Below, piece by piece: positions 28,450 to 36,834 of a DNA stretch of 64,000 nt. Source of the DNA: Kriegella aquimaris (GTDB taxonomy: Bacteria; Bacteroidota; Bacteroidia; Flavobacteriales; Flavobacteriaceae). Position 1 is the first letter of the stretch. Each line of letters starts with the position of its first letter. The notes below the pieces were generated by a model that did not search any database, was not told the origin of the DNA, and was given only the letters and a program-made list of their open reading frames with translations. The DNA lies in contig NZ_FNGV01000005.1 of the NCBI RefSeq assembly GCF_900103215.1, positions 186,001 through 250,000 on the forward strand, read 5' to 3'. A program made the position numbers and the translations under genes.

Positions 28450-29022
28450 ATGACCATGAGAAAATCATTATTTTTAGTAGTAGCATTCTTTTTGATGCTT
28501 GGTATCGCTCAAGCACAAGATTTTAATTTTGGAGTAAAGGGAGGGATCAATATAGCTTCAATAGGCGGCAATTCTTACGTCGGACTTGGAGGTTTTGGCT
28601 CTAAAGTTGCCTTCCATTTGGGAGGTGTGGCCGAAGTTCCCATTTCCGAGAAATTCTCGATTCAGCCCGAACTGCTATATTCCTCACAAGGTAGCAAATG
28701 GAATTATAATTCGTCGGATGGTAATCTAAAATTGGACTATATCAATTTACCGATTCTAGGCAAATATCATATCATTAAAGGGTTGAGTGCCGAAGCCGGA
28801 CCCATGGTAGGTTATTTGATTTCAACAAACGAGGAAGCGGAAGACAGTCGTTTTTCAAAATTGGATGTTGCTTTTGCAATTGGTGCTTCTTATCGCTTAA
28901 ACGACAATATTTTCTTTGGCTTGCGCTATAACAAGGGAATATTGAATATCAACAACGACTCGAATATCGACGGGAGCAATCAAAACAATGTGTTTCAAAT
29001 TTTTGATGGATATTCTTTTTAG
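28450..29022 (+). CDS. Outer-membrane beta-barrel protein
   Basis: About 190 residues with a signal peptide (LMLGIAQAQDFN). It has the small PorT/OmpW-like barrel pattern: FNFGVKGGINIASIGG, PISEKFSIQPELLYSSQGS, INLPILGKYHIIKGLSAEAG, and a C-terminal aromatic (GYSF). About eight strands would span the outer membrane. The function is unknown, such barrels are often abundant porin-like or adhesion proteins. The frame extends upstream to a TTG at 28405, ATG 28450 (or 28456) fits the signal peptide. Confidence 0.87.
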   Translation: MTMRKSLFLVVAFFLMLGIAQAQDFNFGVKGGINIASIGGNSYVGLGGFGSKVAFHLGGVAEVPISEKFSIQPELLYSSQGSKWNYNSSDGNLKLDYINLPILGKYHIIKGLSAEAGPMVGYLISTNEEAEDSRFSKLDVAFAIGASYRLNDNIFFGLRYNKGILNINNDSNIDGSNQNNVFQIFDGYSF

Positions 29023-29060
29023 ACAGTGCTTATTCATATAAGACCTTTCAAAATAAGGTT

Positions 29061-29141
29061 TATAGAGGCCAATTTAAAGCTGATATTGAGTTTATAATGA
29101 CTTCGATGAGACGCTTAAAGTTGGTCTCTATAGTTTTTTTT
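29061..29141 (+). terminator. Long imperfect hairpin with T run
   Basis: 29061-29079 pairs with 29114-29132 over 19 positions with a few mismatches or G-U pairs, followed by eight T at 29134-29141. It follows the outer-membrane protein gene and faces the convergent HD-domain gene. Confidence 0.6.
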
Positions 29142-29195
29142 CAGGTGATATTAGACAATTCACCTTGATAGCTTCCTACTGGTAAAAGTCAAATT

Positions 29196-29867
29196 TTACC
29201 CTTTTATCCCCAACGGGTTCCATTCTTTATAAAACTGCTCTAGATAATCTAACATGAACTGATGGCGCGCTTCAGCTAATTTTTTGCCGGTTGCGGTATT
29301 CATTTTATCCTTTAAGAGTAGAAGCTTTTCGTAAAAATGATTGATGGTAGGAGCGTTTGAGTTTTTATAAGCTTCTTTTGTCTGGTTTAATTTTGGGGCA
29401 ATACTTGGGTTGTAAAGTTGCCTGTTTTTAAAACCTCCATAATTAAATGCGCGAGCAATGCCGATAGCCCCCATGGCATCTAAACGATCAGCATCTTGAA
29501 CTACCTGTAGTTCTAAGGAACTGAATTGAATACAATCTGGCCGTTCCAAACTATTCTTAAATGAGATGTTTTCTATAATTTTAACGACATGCTGTATCGT
29601 ATTTTTCCCCACACCCAGGTTGCTTAAAAACACTAGGGCAAGCTTGGGGCCAACGGTGTCATCGCCGTCATGGAATTTAGCATCGGCGATATCGTGTAAT
29701 AGGGCCGACAAACTAACAGTCAGCACATCTACTTTTTCTTCTTTGGCGATAAGCAAGGTATTGTTGAATACCCGCTGAATATGAAACCAATCATGCCCCC
29801 CTTCCGCACCTTGCAAGGTTTCTTTTACAAAGGCAATAGTTTGTTCGACAATTTCGGTATTGTTCAT
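29196..29867 (-). CDS. HD-domain phosphohydrolase
   Basis: 223 residues. The HD metal-binding set is visible: His in GHDWFHIQRVFNN, the His-Asp pair in LSALLHDIADAKFHDGDD, and Asp in QDADRLDAMGAIGIAR. It resembles YedJ/YpgQ-type nucleotide phosphohydrolases. The substrate is probably a nucleotide but is unassigned. Its ATG overlaps the acyltransferase stop by 4 bp, so the two genes are translationally coupled. Confidence 0.88.
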   Translation of the reverse strand: MNNTEIVEQTIAFVKETLQGAEGGHDWFHIQRVFNNTLLIAKEEKVDVLTVSLSALLHDIADAKFHDGDDTVGPKLALVFLSNLGVGKNTIQHVVKIIENISFKNSLERPDCIQFSSLELQVVQDADRLDAMGAIGIARAFNYGGFKNRQLYNPSIAPKLNQTKEAYKNSNAPTINHFYEKLLLLKDKMNTATGKKLAEARHQFMLDYLEQFYKEWNPLGIKG

Positions 29868-30598
29868 GTATTGTGAATTCCTGAAATTACTTTTTCCTCC
29901 ACGTCGCTTATTAATTCATCAAAATCCCCATTGTTTTCGATGGGTTGGTGTACTTGAAAAGTGATGTGATTCCCGAGTCCATACGGAAATTTACCATATT
30001 TCATCATTTTCCATGAATTGTTAATACTAATCGGCACCAATAAGGCTGTGGGCGCATTTTTTAATAATAGTTTCAAGCCTGTGGGTTGAAATTTTTTAGG
30101 ATGCCCATCACGACTTCGAGTACCTTCGGGAAAAATTACAGCGCTTCGGTTATGTTCGTTGATGTATTTCCCCAATTTGGCAATTTCCCGTAATGCTTGC
30201 TTACTGTCATTTCTATCGATAAGAGCAGAGCCCCCATGCCGAAGGTTATAGGAAACACTGGGAATCCCCCTCCCCAACTCTATTTTGCTCACAAATTTTG
30301 GATGGTTTTTTCGCATAAACCAACTGATGGGAGAAATGTCGTGCATGCTTTGATGGTTTGGTACAATAATCAAAGGTCGATCAGTGGGAATACTATATGG
30401 ATTGGAGAAAGAATAGGTGGTACCCAAAATATGTGTGCAACGCATCAAGCACAAATTCATAAGACTAACACTTCTTTTGTGTGCTTCGTATCCAAAAAAT
30501 CGATGGCAGCACCACTGAACGGGGTGAAAGACCAATAGTGTCAGTGCAAAGAAAAATATAAAAATGACCGACAAAGGATATGCGAGTAATTTTTGCAT
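29864..30598 (-). CDS. 1-acyl-sn-glycerol-3-phosphate acyltransferase
   Basis: About 244 residues. One or two N-terminal hydrophobic segments anchor it to the inner membrane. Acyltransferase motif I is NHQSMHD (H-x4-D) and motif III is FPEGTRSRDG. VPISINNSWKM is another family segment. It acylates lysophosphatidic acid to phosphatidic acid in phospholipid synthesis. The frame extends to a TTG at 30613, the ATG at 30598 is the real start. A -7-like box lies immediately before this ATG, which would give a nearly leaderless mRNA. Confidence 0.9.
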   Translation of the reverse strand: MQKLLAYPLSVIFIFFFALTLLVFHPVQWCCHRFFGYEAHKRSVSLMNLCLMRCTHILGTTYSFSNPYSIPTDRPLIIVPNHQSMHDISPISWFMRKNHPKFVSKIELGRGIPSVSYNLRHGGSALIDRNDSKQALREIAKLGKYINEHNRSAVIFPEGTRSRDGHPKKFQPTGLKLLLKNAPTALLVPISINNSWKMMKYGKFPYGLGNHITFQVHQPIENNGDFDELISDVEEKVISGIHNT

Positions 30599-30602
30599 AG
30601 CA

Positions 30603-30610
30603 CAAAAATA
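30603..30610 (-). promoter_or_regulatory. Candidate -7 element for the acyltransferase gene
   Basis: On the minus strand TATTTTTG matches TAnnTTTG and ends 4 bp before the ATG at 30598. Transcription would then start at or within a few bases of the start codon. It abuts the MITE-like element at 30616. Confidence 0.4.
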
Positions 30611-30615
30611 CAAGA

Positions 30616-30751
30616 GCCTGTCTAAAAAGCCTAACCTATACGTAATTACAAATCCTAGGAGATAGAAATGAAGTAATCTGTATTCTGATTTTCAAAAACT
30701 TACAGATTTATTTCTTCTTTGTAAATATGTTTTAAAGTCTTTTAGACAGGC
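30616..30751. mobile_element. 136-bp MITE-like element with 12-bp terminal inverted repeats
   Basis: GCCTGTCTAAAA (30616-30627) and its exact complement TTTTAGACAGGC (30740-30751) bound a 136-bp AT-rich, non-coding segment. A nested 8-bp inverted repeat, AATCTGTA (30675-30682) with TACAGATT (30701-30708), lets the interior fold as well. This is the form of a miniature inverted-repeat element mobilised by a transposase elsewhere. No target duplication is obvious. It separates the bacilliredoxin and acyltransferase genes. Confidence 0.45.
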
Positions 30752-30782
30752 ACTTTTAAAGATACATTTTTTGCAAGGTATA

Positions 30783-31193
30783 TTAACAGAACTCGTTATA
30801 AGCCTCAATCAAATTTTCAGCAATAAGTTCTGCCGGACGCCCTTCAATATGGTGACGTTCGATCATATGTACCAATTCGCCGTTTTTGAACAACGCCATA
30901 CTCGGTGATGATGGAGGAAACGGAACCATAAGATTACGGGCAGCATTGACAGCTTCGGTATCTACACCCGCAAAAACGGTTACGGCATGATCTGGCTTTT
31001 TATCATTATGAAGACTAAGTTTTGCTGCAGGTCTTGCATTGGCCGCGGCACAACCACAAACTGAATTTACCACAACAAGCGTTGTGCCCTCTTTATTAAT
31101 TGCTTTTTCGACTGCTTCAGCCGTATATAATTCTTCAAACCCGGCAGAAGCCAAGTCATTTCGCATCGGTTTTACTAATTCTTCGGGATACAT
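30783..31193 (-). CDS. BrxA/BrxB-family bacilliredoxin
   Basis: 136 residues, thioredoxin-like fold of the YphP/YqiW family. The CGC active site is Cys46-Gly-Cys48 in VNSVCGCAAANARPA. DKKPDHAVTVFAGVDTEAV and PPSSPSMALFKNGELVHMIE are characteristic. In Firmicutes these proteins remove bacillithiol from oxidised proteins. Some Bacteroidota also make bacillithiol, so a thiol-redox role in the cytoplasm is likely. Confidence 0.94.
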   Translation of the reverse strand: MYPEELVKPMRNDLASAGFEELYTAEAVEKAINKEGTTLVVVNSVCGCAAANARPAAKLSLHNDKKPDHAVTVFAGVDTEAVNAARNLMVPFPPSSPSMALFKNGELVHMIERHHIEGRPAELIAENLIEAYNEFC

Positions 31194-31355
31194 AATCTTT
31201 TTATTTAAATTGTTTTGTGGGATGTCAAAGATACTACATCTGTCGCATTAAGTATATAGACCTTAACTTTTCATTAAAAACTACCTTTTTAGAAGTTGAA
31301 TATCTTGATCAGAAATGCTTAAAGGACGTGTTGAGGTTGAGGATAACTAGGTTTT

Positions 31356-31394
31356 AGGTTTAAAATATATCGGCATGGTTTTAATTTTAAACCT
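31356..31394. repeat. 11-bp perfect inverted repeat upstream of the DnaJ/TerB gene
   Basis: AGGTTTAAAAT (31356-31366) pairs exactly with ATTTTAAACCT (31384-31394) over a 17-nt loop. No T run follows, so an operator or leader hairpin is more likely than a terminator. It lies in the 342-bp gap between the bacilliredoxin start and the DnaJ/TerB gene start, which holds nothing else I can support. Confidence 0.4.
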
Positions 31395-31535
31395 GTCACT
31401 GAGCTCTTTAGTGGTGTTTTTACTATAGATATATTTAGGGTAATGCGAAATTAAGGTGACATGTTTTTCTTTGACTTAGTCGGCATATTCTTCTTCTCCT
31501 GCAAAATCATATCTTTGCCGAAAATTAAACAATTT

Positions 31536-32270
31536 ATGATTAAATGGTTTGCTGCCATCTTAGGCTATTATCTCTTTCGCTTTCCCGGCGCAATCCTGGG
31601 GTTTTTGGTAGGGAGTTTTATTGACAACCTTCGCGGCGACGGTCGTGCGAAAACCGTATTCAGCGATATGACTCGGCAAAGCGTATCACCAGCCGATTTT
31701 GAACTAAATTTACTCTCACTCTGTTCTATCGTAATCAAGGCTGACGGACAGGTCAGTCAACGTGAGATGGACTATGTACGTCAATATTTCGTGGGAACGT
31801 ATGGTAAAGATAAGGCCAATGCCATATTTCGAACCTTCAATGAAATCAATAAAAAGCATGAAATTTCGGCACAACGGATCTGCACTTTTTTAAACCAACG
31901 GACTCGTTACGAGGTACGATTGCAATTATTGCATTTCTTGTTCGGTATTGCTCAGGCCGACGGTTCGGTAAGTAAGCCTGAGGTAGTTAAAATTCGGGAA
32001 ATTGCGGGATACTTGCGTGTGTCGCTACGCGATTTTGAAAGTATAATGGCAATGTTTATCAAATCTGCCGATAATGCCTATAAGATTTTGGAGATTGAAA
32101 AATCCGCATCCAATGATGAGGTGAAAAAGGCGTACCGCACTATGGCTAAAAAGTATCATCCTGATAGGGTAAACACTGAAAATGAAGCCATTAAAAAGGG
32201 CGCTGAAGAGAAGTTCAAAGAGGTGCAGTTGGCTTACGAAACCATTCAAAAAGAGCGTGGAATCAGCTAA
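31536..32270 (+). CDS. DjlA-like membrane protein with TerB and DnaJ domains
   Basis: About 244 residues. An N-terminal glycine-containing helix ([20 protein letters not shown]) anchors it. A TerB-like domain follows (about 50-165, [38 protein letters not shown]). The C-terminal J domain includes [15 protein letters not shown] with the HPD motif. This is the DjlA arrangement, a membrane-bound DnaK co-chaperone linked to envelope stress. The frame extends upstream to 31461, but [13 protein letters not shown] at 31536 is the natural start. Confidence 0.9.
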   Translation: MIKWFAAILGYYLFRFPGAILGFLVGSFIDNLRGDGRAKTVFSDMTRQSVSPADFELNLLSLCSIVIKADGQVSQREMDYVRQYFVGTYGKDKANAIFRTFNEINKKHEISAQRICTFLNQRTRYEVRLQLLHFLFGIAQADGSVSKPEVVKIREIAGYLRVSLRDFESIMAMFIKSADNAYKILEIEKSASNDEVKKAYRTMAKKYHPDRVNTENEAIKKGAEEKFKEVQLAYETIQKERGIS

Positions 32271-32508
32271 GGTACCCTTAAATTTTATCAGAATATTGGT
32301 ACGGCTCTAAGAACCTGATATTGGCGATAAAGCCAAATTCAAAATGAATTGGAAAAGGCTCCCGTAAAACTGCTTAGGTAGGGCTATAAAAGATAAATTC
32401 TGGTCCTTTGAAGACCCTAGGGTTGCGTCTGAAACGATGTATCGATAAATGTAAATTCGGGGCATTATTAAGAATTATTGTATGTTTGCGTTTGGTTAAT
32501 TTTTTTTT

Positions 32509-33090
32509 ATGAATGATACATGGTTCTACATAAAACTCGGTCTTGAACATGTACTAGATTTTGGAGCCTATGATCACATTCTGTTTTTGACGGCTCTTGC
32601 CATACCGTTTACTTTCAAAGAGTGGAAAAAAGTAGTTTTATTAGCAACCGTTTTTACGGTGGCCCATTGCGGTTCGCTATTGTTGTCGGTGTATGATGTT
32701 CTTAGGGTCGATGTGGGTCTTATTGAATTCTTAATTCCCGTGACCATTATTTTGACTGTACTTTTCAATAAATTCAGCATAAATGGTTCAACGTCTTTAG
32801 GGTTATACTTGCACATATTGGTTACCGCTTTTTTCGGGTTGATTCATGGTTTTGGGTTTTCCAATTATTTCAACATGCTCATGGCAGGAGAAGAGCAAAA
32901 ATTAATGCCCCTCTTTGGTTTTGCGTTGGGGATTGAATTTTCCCAGGTTTTAATCATACTTATGGTTTTATTAATCGCTTACATCGTTCAAGATGTTTTT
33001 AGGATAGATAATACCAGATTTGTCAAAGTGGCATCGATTTTAGTCGCAATTATTACAATACCTATGCTCATTACTGCGTTTCCCTGGTAG
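32509..33090 (+). CDS. HupE/UreJ-family membrane protein
   Basis: 193 residues with six or so transmembrane helices. Family histidines are at EHVLDFGAYDHILFL, VAHCGSLLLS and LIHGFGFSNYF. HupE/UreJ proteins are linked to nickel or other metal transport, but in flavobacteria they often stand alone without hydrogenase or urease genes, as here, so substrate is open. Confidence 0.88.
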   Translation: MNDTWFYIKLGLEHVLDFGAYDHILFLTALAIPFTFKEWKKVVLLATVFTVAHCGSLLLSVYDVLRVDVGLIEFLIPVTIILTVLFNKFSINGSTSLGLYLHILVTAFFGLIHGFGFSNYFNMLMAGEEQKLMPLFGFALGIEFSQVLIILMVLLIAYIVQDVFRIDNTRFVKVASILVAIITIPMLITAFPW

Positions 33091-33183
33091 TATTTTAGTT
33101 AAAAATTAACCGTGTAAAATTGTGGGTATTTTACAAAGCCGGTATCTTAGTACTTCAGTACATTTTAAGTTGTTGCCTCTTAC

Positions 33184-33624
33184 ATGAAAAAAATCAAACA
33201 GGAAAAATACGATAGAGCCTATTTGCGAATGGCGGAAGAATGGGGCAAATTGTCTTATTGTAGACGTAAACAGGTAGGGGCTATTATTGTAAAAGATCGT
33301 ATGATTATATCCGATGGATATAATGGTACGCCCACAGGTTTCGAGAATGTTTGTGAAGATGAAGAGGGATATACCAAATGGTATGTACTGCATGCCGAAG
33401 CGAACGCTATAAGCAAAGTAGCATCCTCTACACAGTCATGCGAAGAAGCTACCTTATACATTACCTTATCACCTTGTCGTGAGTGCAGTAAATTAATTCA
33501 CCAGTCTGGCATAAAACGTGTAGTGTATCAAAAAGCGTACAAAGATGATTCAGGATTACAATTTCTTAGTAAGGCCGGGGTTGAGTTGGTACATTTACCT
33601 GTGATTACGGAAACCGTAGTCTAA
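33184..33624 (+). CDS. Deoxycytidylate (dCMP) deaminase
   Basis: 146 residues. Zinc ligands and catalytic Glu lie in HAEANAIS and SPCRECSKLI. KQVGAIIVKD and DGYNGTPTGFENVC are dCMP-deaminase signatures. It converts dCMP to dUMP for thymidylate synthesis. An S41 protease gene follows after 11 bp, so they are probably one transcript. That pairing is common in flavobacteria. Confidence 0.93.
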   Translation: MKKIKQEKYDRAYLRMAEEWGKLSYCRRKQVGAIIVKDRMIISDGYNGTPTGFENVCEDEEGYTKWYVLHAEANAISKVASSTQSCEEATLYITLSPCRECSKLIHQSGIKRVVYQKAYKDDSGLQFLSKAGVELVHLPVITETVV

Positions 33625-33635
33625 AAACGATAGTA

Positions 33636-35258
33636 ATGAGAAAGAAACACACCTACATCTGGCCGACTGTAATAGCCGCCACTTTGGCGTTGGGCATATT
33701 CGTAGGGGGTAAGCTTCACTTTACAGATTCTCCTGAGAGGCTTTTTAGCTCAAACTCCAAAAAAGACAAGCTCAATCGACTGATTGATTATATCGATTAT
33801 GAATATGTCGACGAAATCAATACGGATAGTATTGTCGATGTTACCGTGAACAATATTTTGGAAAAATTGGACCCACATTCGGTGTACATTCCAAAAAAGG
33901 AAATGGGCAAGATATCGGAGAATATGAAAGGTGATTTTGTTGGGATAGGTATTAATTTTTATCCTTACAAGGATACCATTTCTGTAATAAGAACCATTGA
34001 AAATGGGCCAAGTTTTCTGAATGGCATAAAGGCAGGTGATCGCATTCTAATGGCTGACGATGATACCTTGTACGGAAAAAATATATCTGATGAGGCTATC
34101 ATAGATAGACTCAAGGGCAAACAAGGGGCGCCGGTAAACTTAAGGGTCTATCGAAAAACGGAGGATAGAACATTCAATGTAACGGTAAAACGTGATGTTG
34201 TGCCCTTAAAGAGTGTCGAGGCATATTATATGCTTACACCCGATATGGGGTATCTTAAGGTAAATCGTTTCGCGGAATCAACTTTTAAGGAATTTAAGAA
34301 GACACTTAAAGAGCTGCGAAAGCGGGGCGCCAAGAAACTGACGTTGGATCTTAGAGATAATCCTGGGGGTTATTTAGGTATTGCCGAACAAATGGCCGAT
34401 GAATTCTTAGAGGAAGGCAAACTCATTCTGTTTACTAAAAACAAAAAAGGAAAGGTTGATAAAATTTATGCTACAGACGATGGTGATTTTGAAGACAAAC
34501 CCGTTTATGTGCTTATTAACGAACGCTCTGCTTCTGCCAGTGAAATTATTGCCGGGGCTCTACAAGACAATGATGTAGGCACTATTATTGGGCGTCGCTC
34601 CTTTGGAAAAGGGTTAGTCCAACGTGAAATGGATCTAGGTGATGGCTCGGCAGTGCGATTGACCGTATCGCGATATTATACACCCACTGGACGCTCTATT
34701 CAGAAGTCTTATGACGGGGGAAACAAAGACTATTATCAGAAATTTATTGATAGATACCACAGTGGCGAAATGGTATCCGTTGATAGTATAAAAGTGGCTG
34801 ATTCACTTAAATTCACTACGCCTAAAGGTAAGGTGGTCTACGGGGGTGGGGGTATTATTCCTGATGTTTTCGTGCCTATTGGCACTAACGAAGAAGAGGT
34901 GTTGGAAAGTATTGAAGGTTTGTTCTCCTATTTTGTTTTTGAACATCTCGATGAAAATAGAGCGCTTTATGAGGGGCTGTCCCGCGAAGAGTTCGTTAGT
35001 GAGTTTAGAGTAGACGATATTCTTTTTGAACGGTTTCTTGATTATTTGGTTGCCCAAAGGCTTAAAATGAATTTCTATGATTTCGAAGGCCGCATTAAAC
35101 TTTATTTGAAAGCTGCCTTGGCCGAACAGTTATACGACCCCAACCTTAGTGCTGAAATTCGAAGCAGTGCTGATACAATGCTCCAGCAGGTGCTCCAAAT
35201 TGATATGCCAAATGCGGCATCTCAAAAAGAAACTGATCGTATAGGTGCCTCAAACTGA
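33636..35258 (+). CDS. S41-family C-terminal processing peptidase
   Basis: 540 residues with an N-terminal signal anchor (TVIAATLALGIFVGG). A PDZ domain lies at about 95-180 (GDFVGIGINFYPYKDTISVI, GIKAGDRILMADD). The S41 core carries Ser in NERSASASEIIAGAL and Lys in GRRSFGKGLVQ, the Ser-Lys dyad. A ~130-residue helical C-terminus follows. It acts in the periplasm on protein C-termini. Targets are unknown. Confidence 0.94.
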   Translation: MRKKHTYIWPTVIAATLALGIFVGGKLHFTDSPERLFSSNSKKDKLNRLIDYIDYEYVDEINTDSIVDVTVNNILEKLDPHSVYIPKKEMGKISENMKGDFVGIGINFYPYKDTISVIRTIENGPSFLNGIKAGDRILMADDDTLYGKNISDEAIIDRLKGKQGAPVNLRVYRKTEDRTFNVTVKRDVVPLKSVEAYYMLTPDMGYLKVNRFAESTFKEFKKTLKELRKRGAKKLTLDLRDNPGGYLGIAEQMADEFLEEGKLILFTKNKKGKVDKIYATDDGDFEDKPVYVLINERSASASEIIAGALQDNDVGTIIGRRSFGKGLVQREMDLGDGSAVRLTVSRYYTPTGRSIQKSYDGGNKDYYQKFIDRYHSGEMVSVDSIKVADSLKFTTPKGKVVYGGGGIIPDVFVPIGTNEEEVLESIEGLFSYFVFEHLDENRALYEGLSREEFVSEFRVDDILFERFLDYLVAQRLKMNFYDFEGRIKLYLKAALAEQLYDPNLSAEIRSSADTMLQQVLQIDMPNAASQKETDRIGASN

Positions 35259-35277
35259 CGGTTCGCTGAAATGCCGT

Positions 35278-35481
35278 TTAATCTTTCTCTATTTTTTTCT
35301 GAATTTTCTTAGAAGTAAGATAAATGAGCAATAGCACTATGGCACATAACGACGCTACAATGCCGATCAAAGCAATAACACTATTGCCTTCCAACGGATT
35401 TTCGAAATTTACCAAGGTTACGTTATAGGCGATTAGTAAAACGGCCATCGTAATCAATATAATTGTTAAAGTCTTGTTCAT
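35278..35481 (-). CDS. Small two-helix membrane protein
   Basis: 67 residues with two transmembrane helices (TLTIILITMAVLLIAYNVTL and VIALIGIVASLCAIVLLLIY) and a basic tail (SKKIQKKIEKD). No known domain. The stop is 19 bp from the convergent S41 gene. Composition and a clean ATG make it a credible gene. Confidence 0.65.
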   Translation of the reverse strand: MNKTLTIILITMAVLLIAYNVTLVNFENPLEGNSVIALIGIVASLCAIVLLLIYLTSKKIQKKIEKD

Positions 35482-35553
35482 AGTTTTATAAAATAATTGG
35501 GTATAGCCGTGTTCAGACTACAATCAATGAAAGCTTGAGGTTTATCTAATTAG

Positions 35554-36144
35554 TTAAGCGTTGAACAACTCATTGATGTTCGCTGCAAACAATTTTACTG
35601 CTATCGCCATTAAAATTACTCCAAATATTTTTCTAATAATATTTACGCCACTTTTACCCAGCACTTTTTCAATACGGCGCGACGACTTTAAAACAAGGTA
35701 TACAAAAACGGTATTGATCATAATGGCAACGATGATGTTTTCAACGTCGTATTCAGCTCTGAGCGATAGTAGTGAGGTAAGCGTCCCTGCCCCTGCTATT
35801 AAAGGGAATGCAATGGGTACTATTGAAGCACTTTCGGGTTCGTCATCGTGGTACAATGAAATCCCTAAAATCATTTCTATGGCCAAAAAGAAAATTATAA
35901 AGGCTCCGGCGACGGCAAAAGAATTCACATCGATTCCAATGAGGTTTAGAATTTCATCCCCTACGAATAGAAAAGCAACCATGATGATGGCAGCTACGAC
36001 TGACGCTTTCTCAGATTGTATATGCCCCACTTTATTGCGAAGGCCAATAATAATAGGAATACTTCCTAAAATATCGATAACTGCAAAGAGTATCATTGTT
36101 GCAGTAGTTATTTCCCTGATGTCAAAATTCAGATTTAACGACAT
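35554..36144 (-). CDS. MarC-family integral membrane protein
   Basis: 196 residues with six transmembrane helices. Family segments are ATMILFAVIDILGSIPIIIG, SIVPIAFPLIAGAGTLTSLL and VNIIRKIFGVILMAIAVKLF. MarC proteins were once linked to multiple antibiotic resistance, but the function is unsettled. Confidence 0.92.
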   Translation of the reverse strand: MSLNLNFDIREITTATMILFAVIDILGSIPIIIGLRNKVGHIQSEKASVVAAIIMVAFLFVGDEILNLIGIDVNSFAVAGAFIIFFLAIEMILGISLYHDDEPESASIVPIAFPLIAGAGTLTSLLSLRAEYDVENIIVAIMINTVFVYLVLKSSRRIEKVLGKSGVNIIRKIFGVILMAIAVKLFAANINELFNA

Positions 36145-36261
36145 AGCTTTGAAATTTTCGGCAAAGCTACATTTTCCTATGCGGATTTCTAGTGAGTTAC
36201 ATAGATTTATTATATAAAAAGTACGTTGGAAAAACTATCTTTGGTCCCAGATTCAAATCAC

Positions 36262-36834
36262 ATGTTCCAGTTAGGAAAAACTATAATATCAGAAGAAATT
36301 ATTGAGCAAGATTTTGTGTGCAATCTTAATGCATGTAAAGGGGCTTGTTGTATAGACGGAGATGCGGGAGCACCGTTGGAAGAGAAAGAAACCGAGATAC
36401 TCGTGGATATTTATAGTAAGGTAAAACCCTTCTTACGCCCAGAAGGTATTGCTGCAATTGACGAACAAGGGTGTTTTGTTAAAGGAGATGATGGAGAATG
36501 GGAAACCCCACTAGTAAATGGTAGCGAATGCGCCTTTGTTACATTTTCCGAGAACGGTATTACCAAATGTGGTTTGGAGGAAGCTTATATACAAGGGGCG
36601 ACCAAATGGAAAAAACCGGTTTCATGCCATTTGTATCCGATACGGGTTCGACAATATACAGAGCTTACGGCTGTTAATTACCATAAATGGGAAATTTGTG
36701 ACCCCGCTTGCGCTCTTGGCGAACAACTGAAAGTGCCTATCTATAAATTTGTCAAAGAAGCCTTGATACGTAAATTCGGTACAAAATGGTATGCCGAATT
36801 GGAACTAGTGGCGGAAGAATACACTAAATTGTAG
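36262..36834 (+). CDS. DUF3109 cysteine-rich protein
   Basis: About 190 residues. The cysteine set is CNLNACKGACC, then SECAFV, TKCGLEE, SCHLYPIR and CDPACALG, the YkgJ-like/DUF3109 metal-binding pattern, probably an iron-sulfur or zinc site. The frame extends to a TTG at 36226. ATG 36262 (MFQLGKTIISEEI) matches the family. Its 3' end overlaps the convergent kinase gene by 11 bp. Confidence 0.92.
   Translation: MFQLGKTIISEEIIEQDFVCNLNACKGACCIDGDAGAPLEEKETEILVDIYSKVKPFLRPEGIAAIDEQGCFVKGDDGEWETPLVNGSECAFVTFSENGITKCGLEEAYIQGATKWKKPVSCHLYPIRVRQYTELTAVNYHKWEICDPACALGEQLKVPIYKFVKEALIRKFGTKWYAELELVAEEYTKL

Noticed and set aside
32298-32314. GGTACGGCTCT-type 17-mer also seen at 40609-40625
   Set aside because: Two mismatches in 17 bases between two intergenic places is expected by chance in a window of this size.
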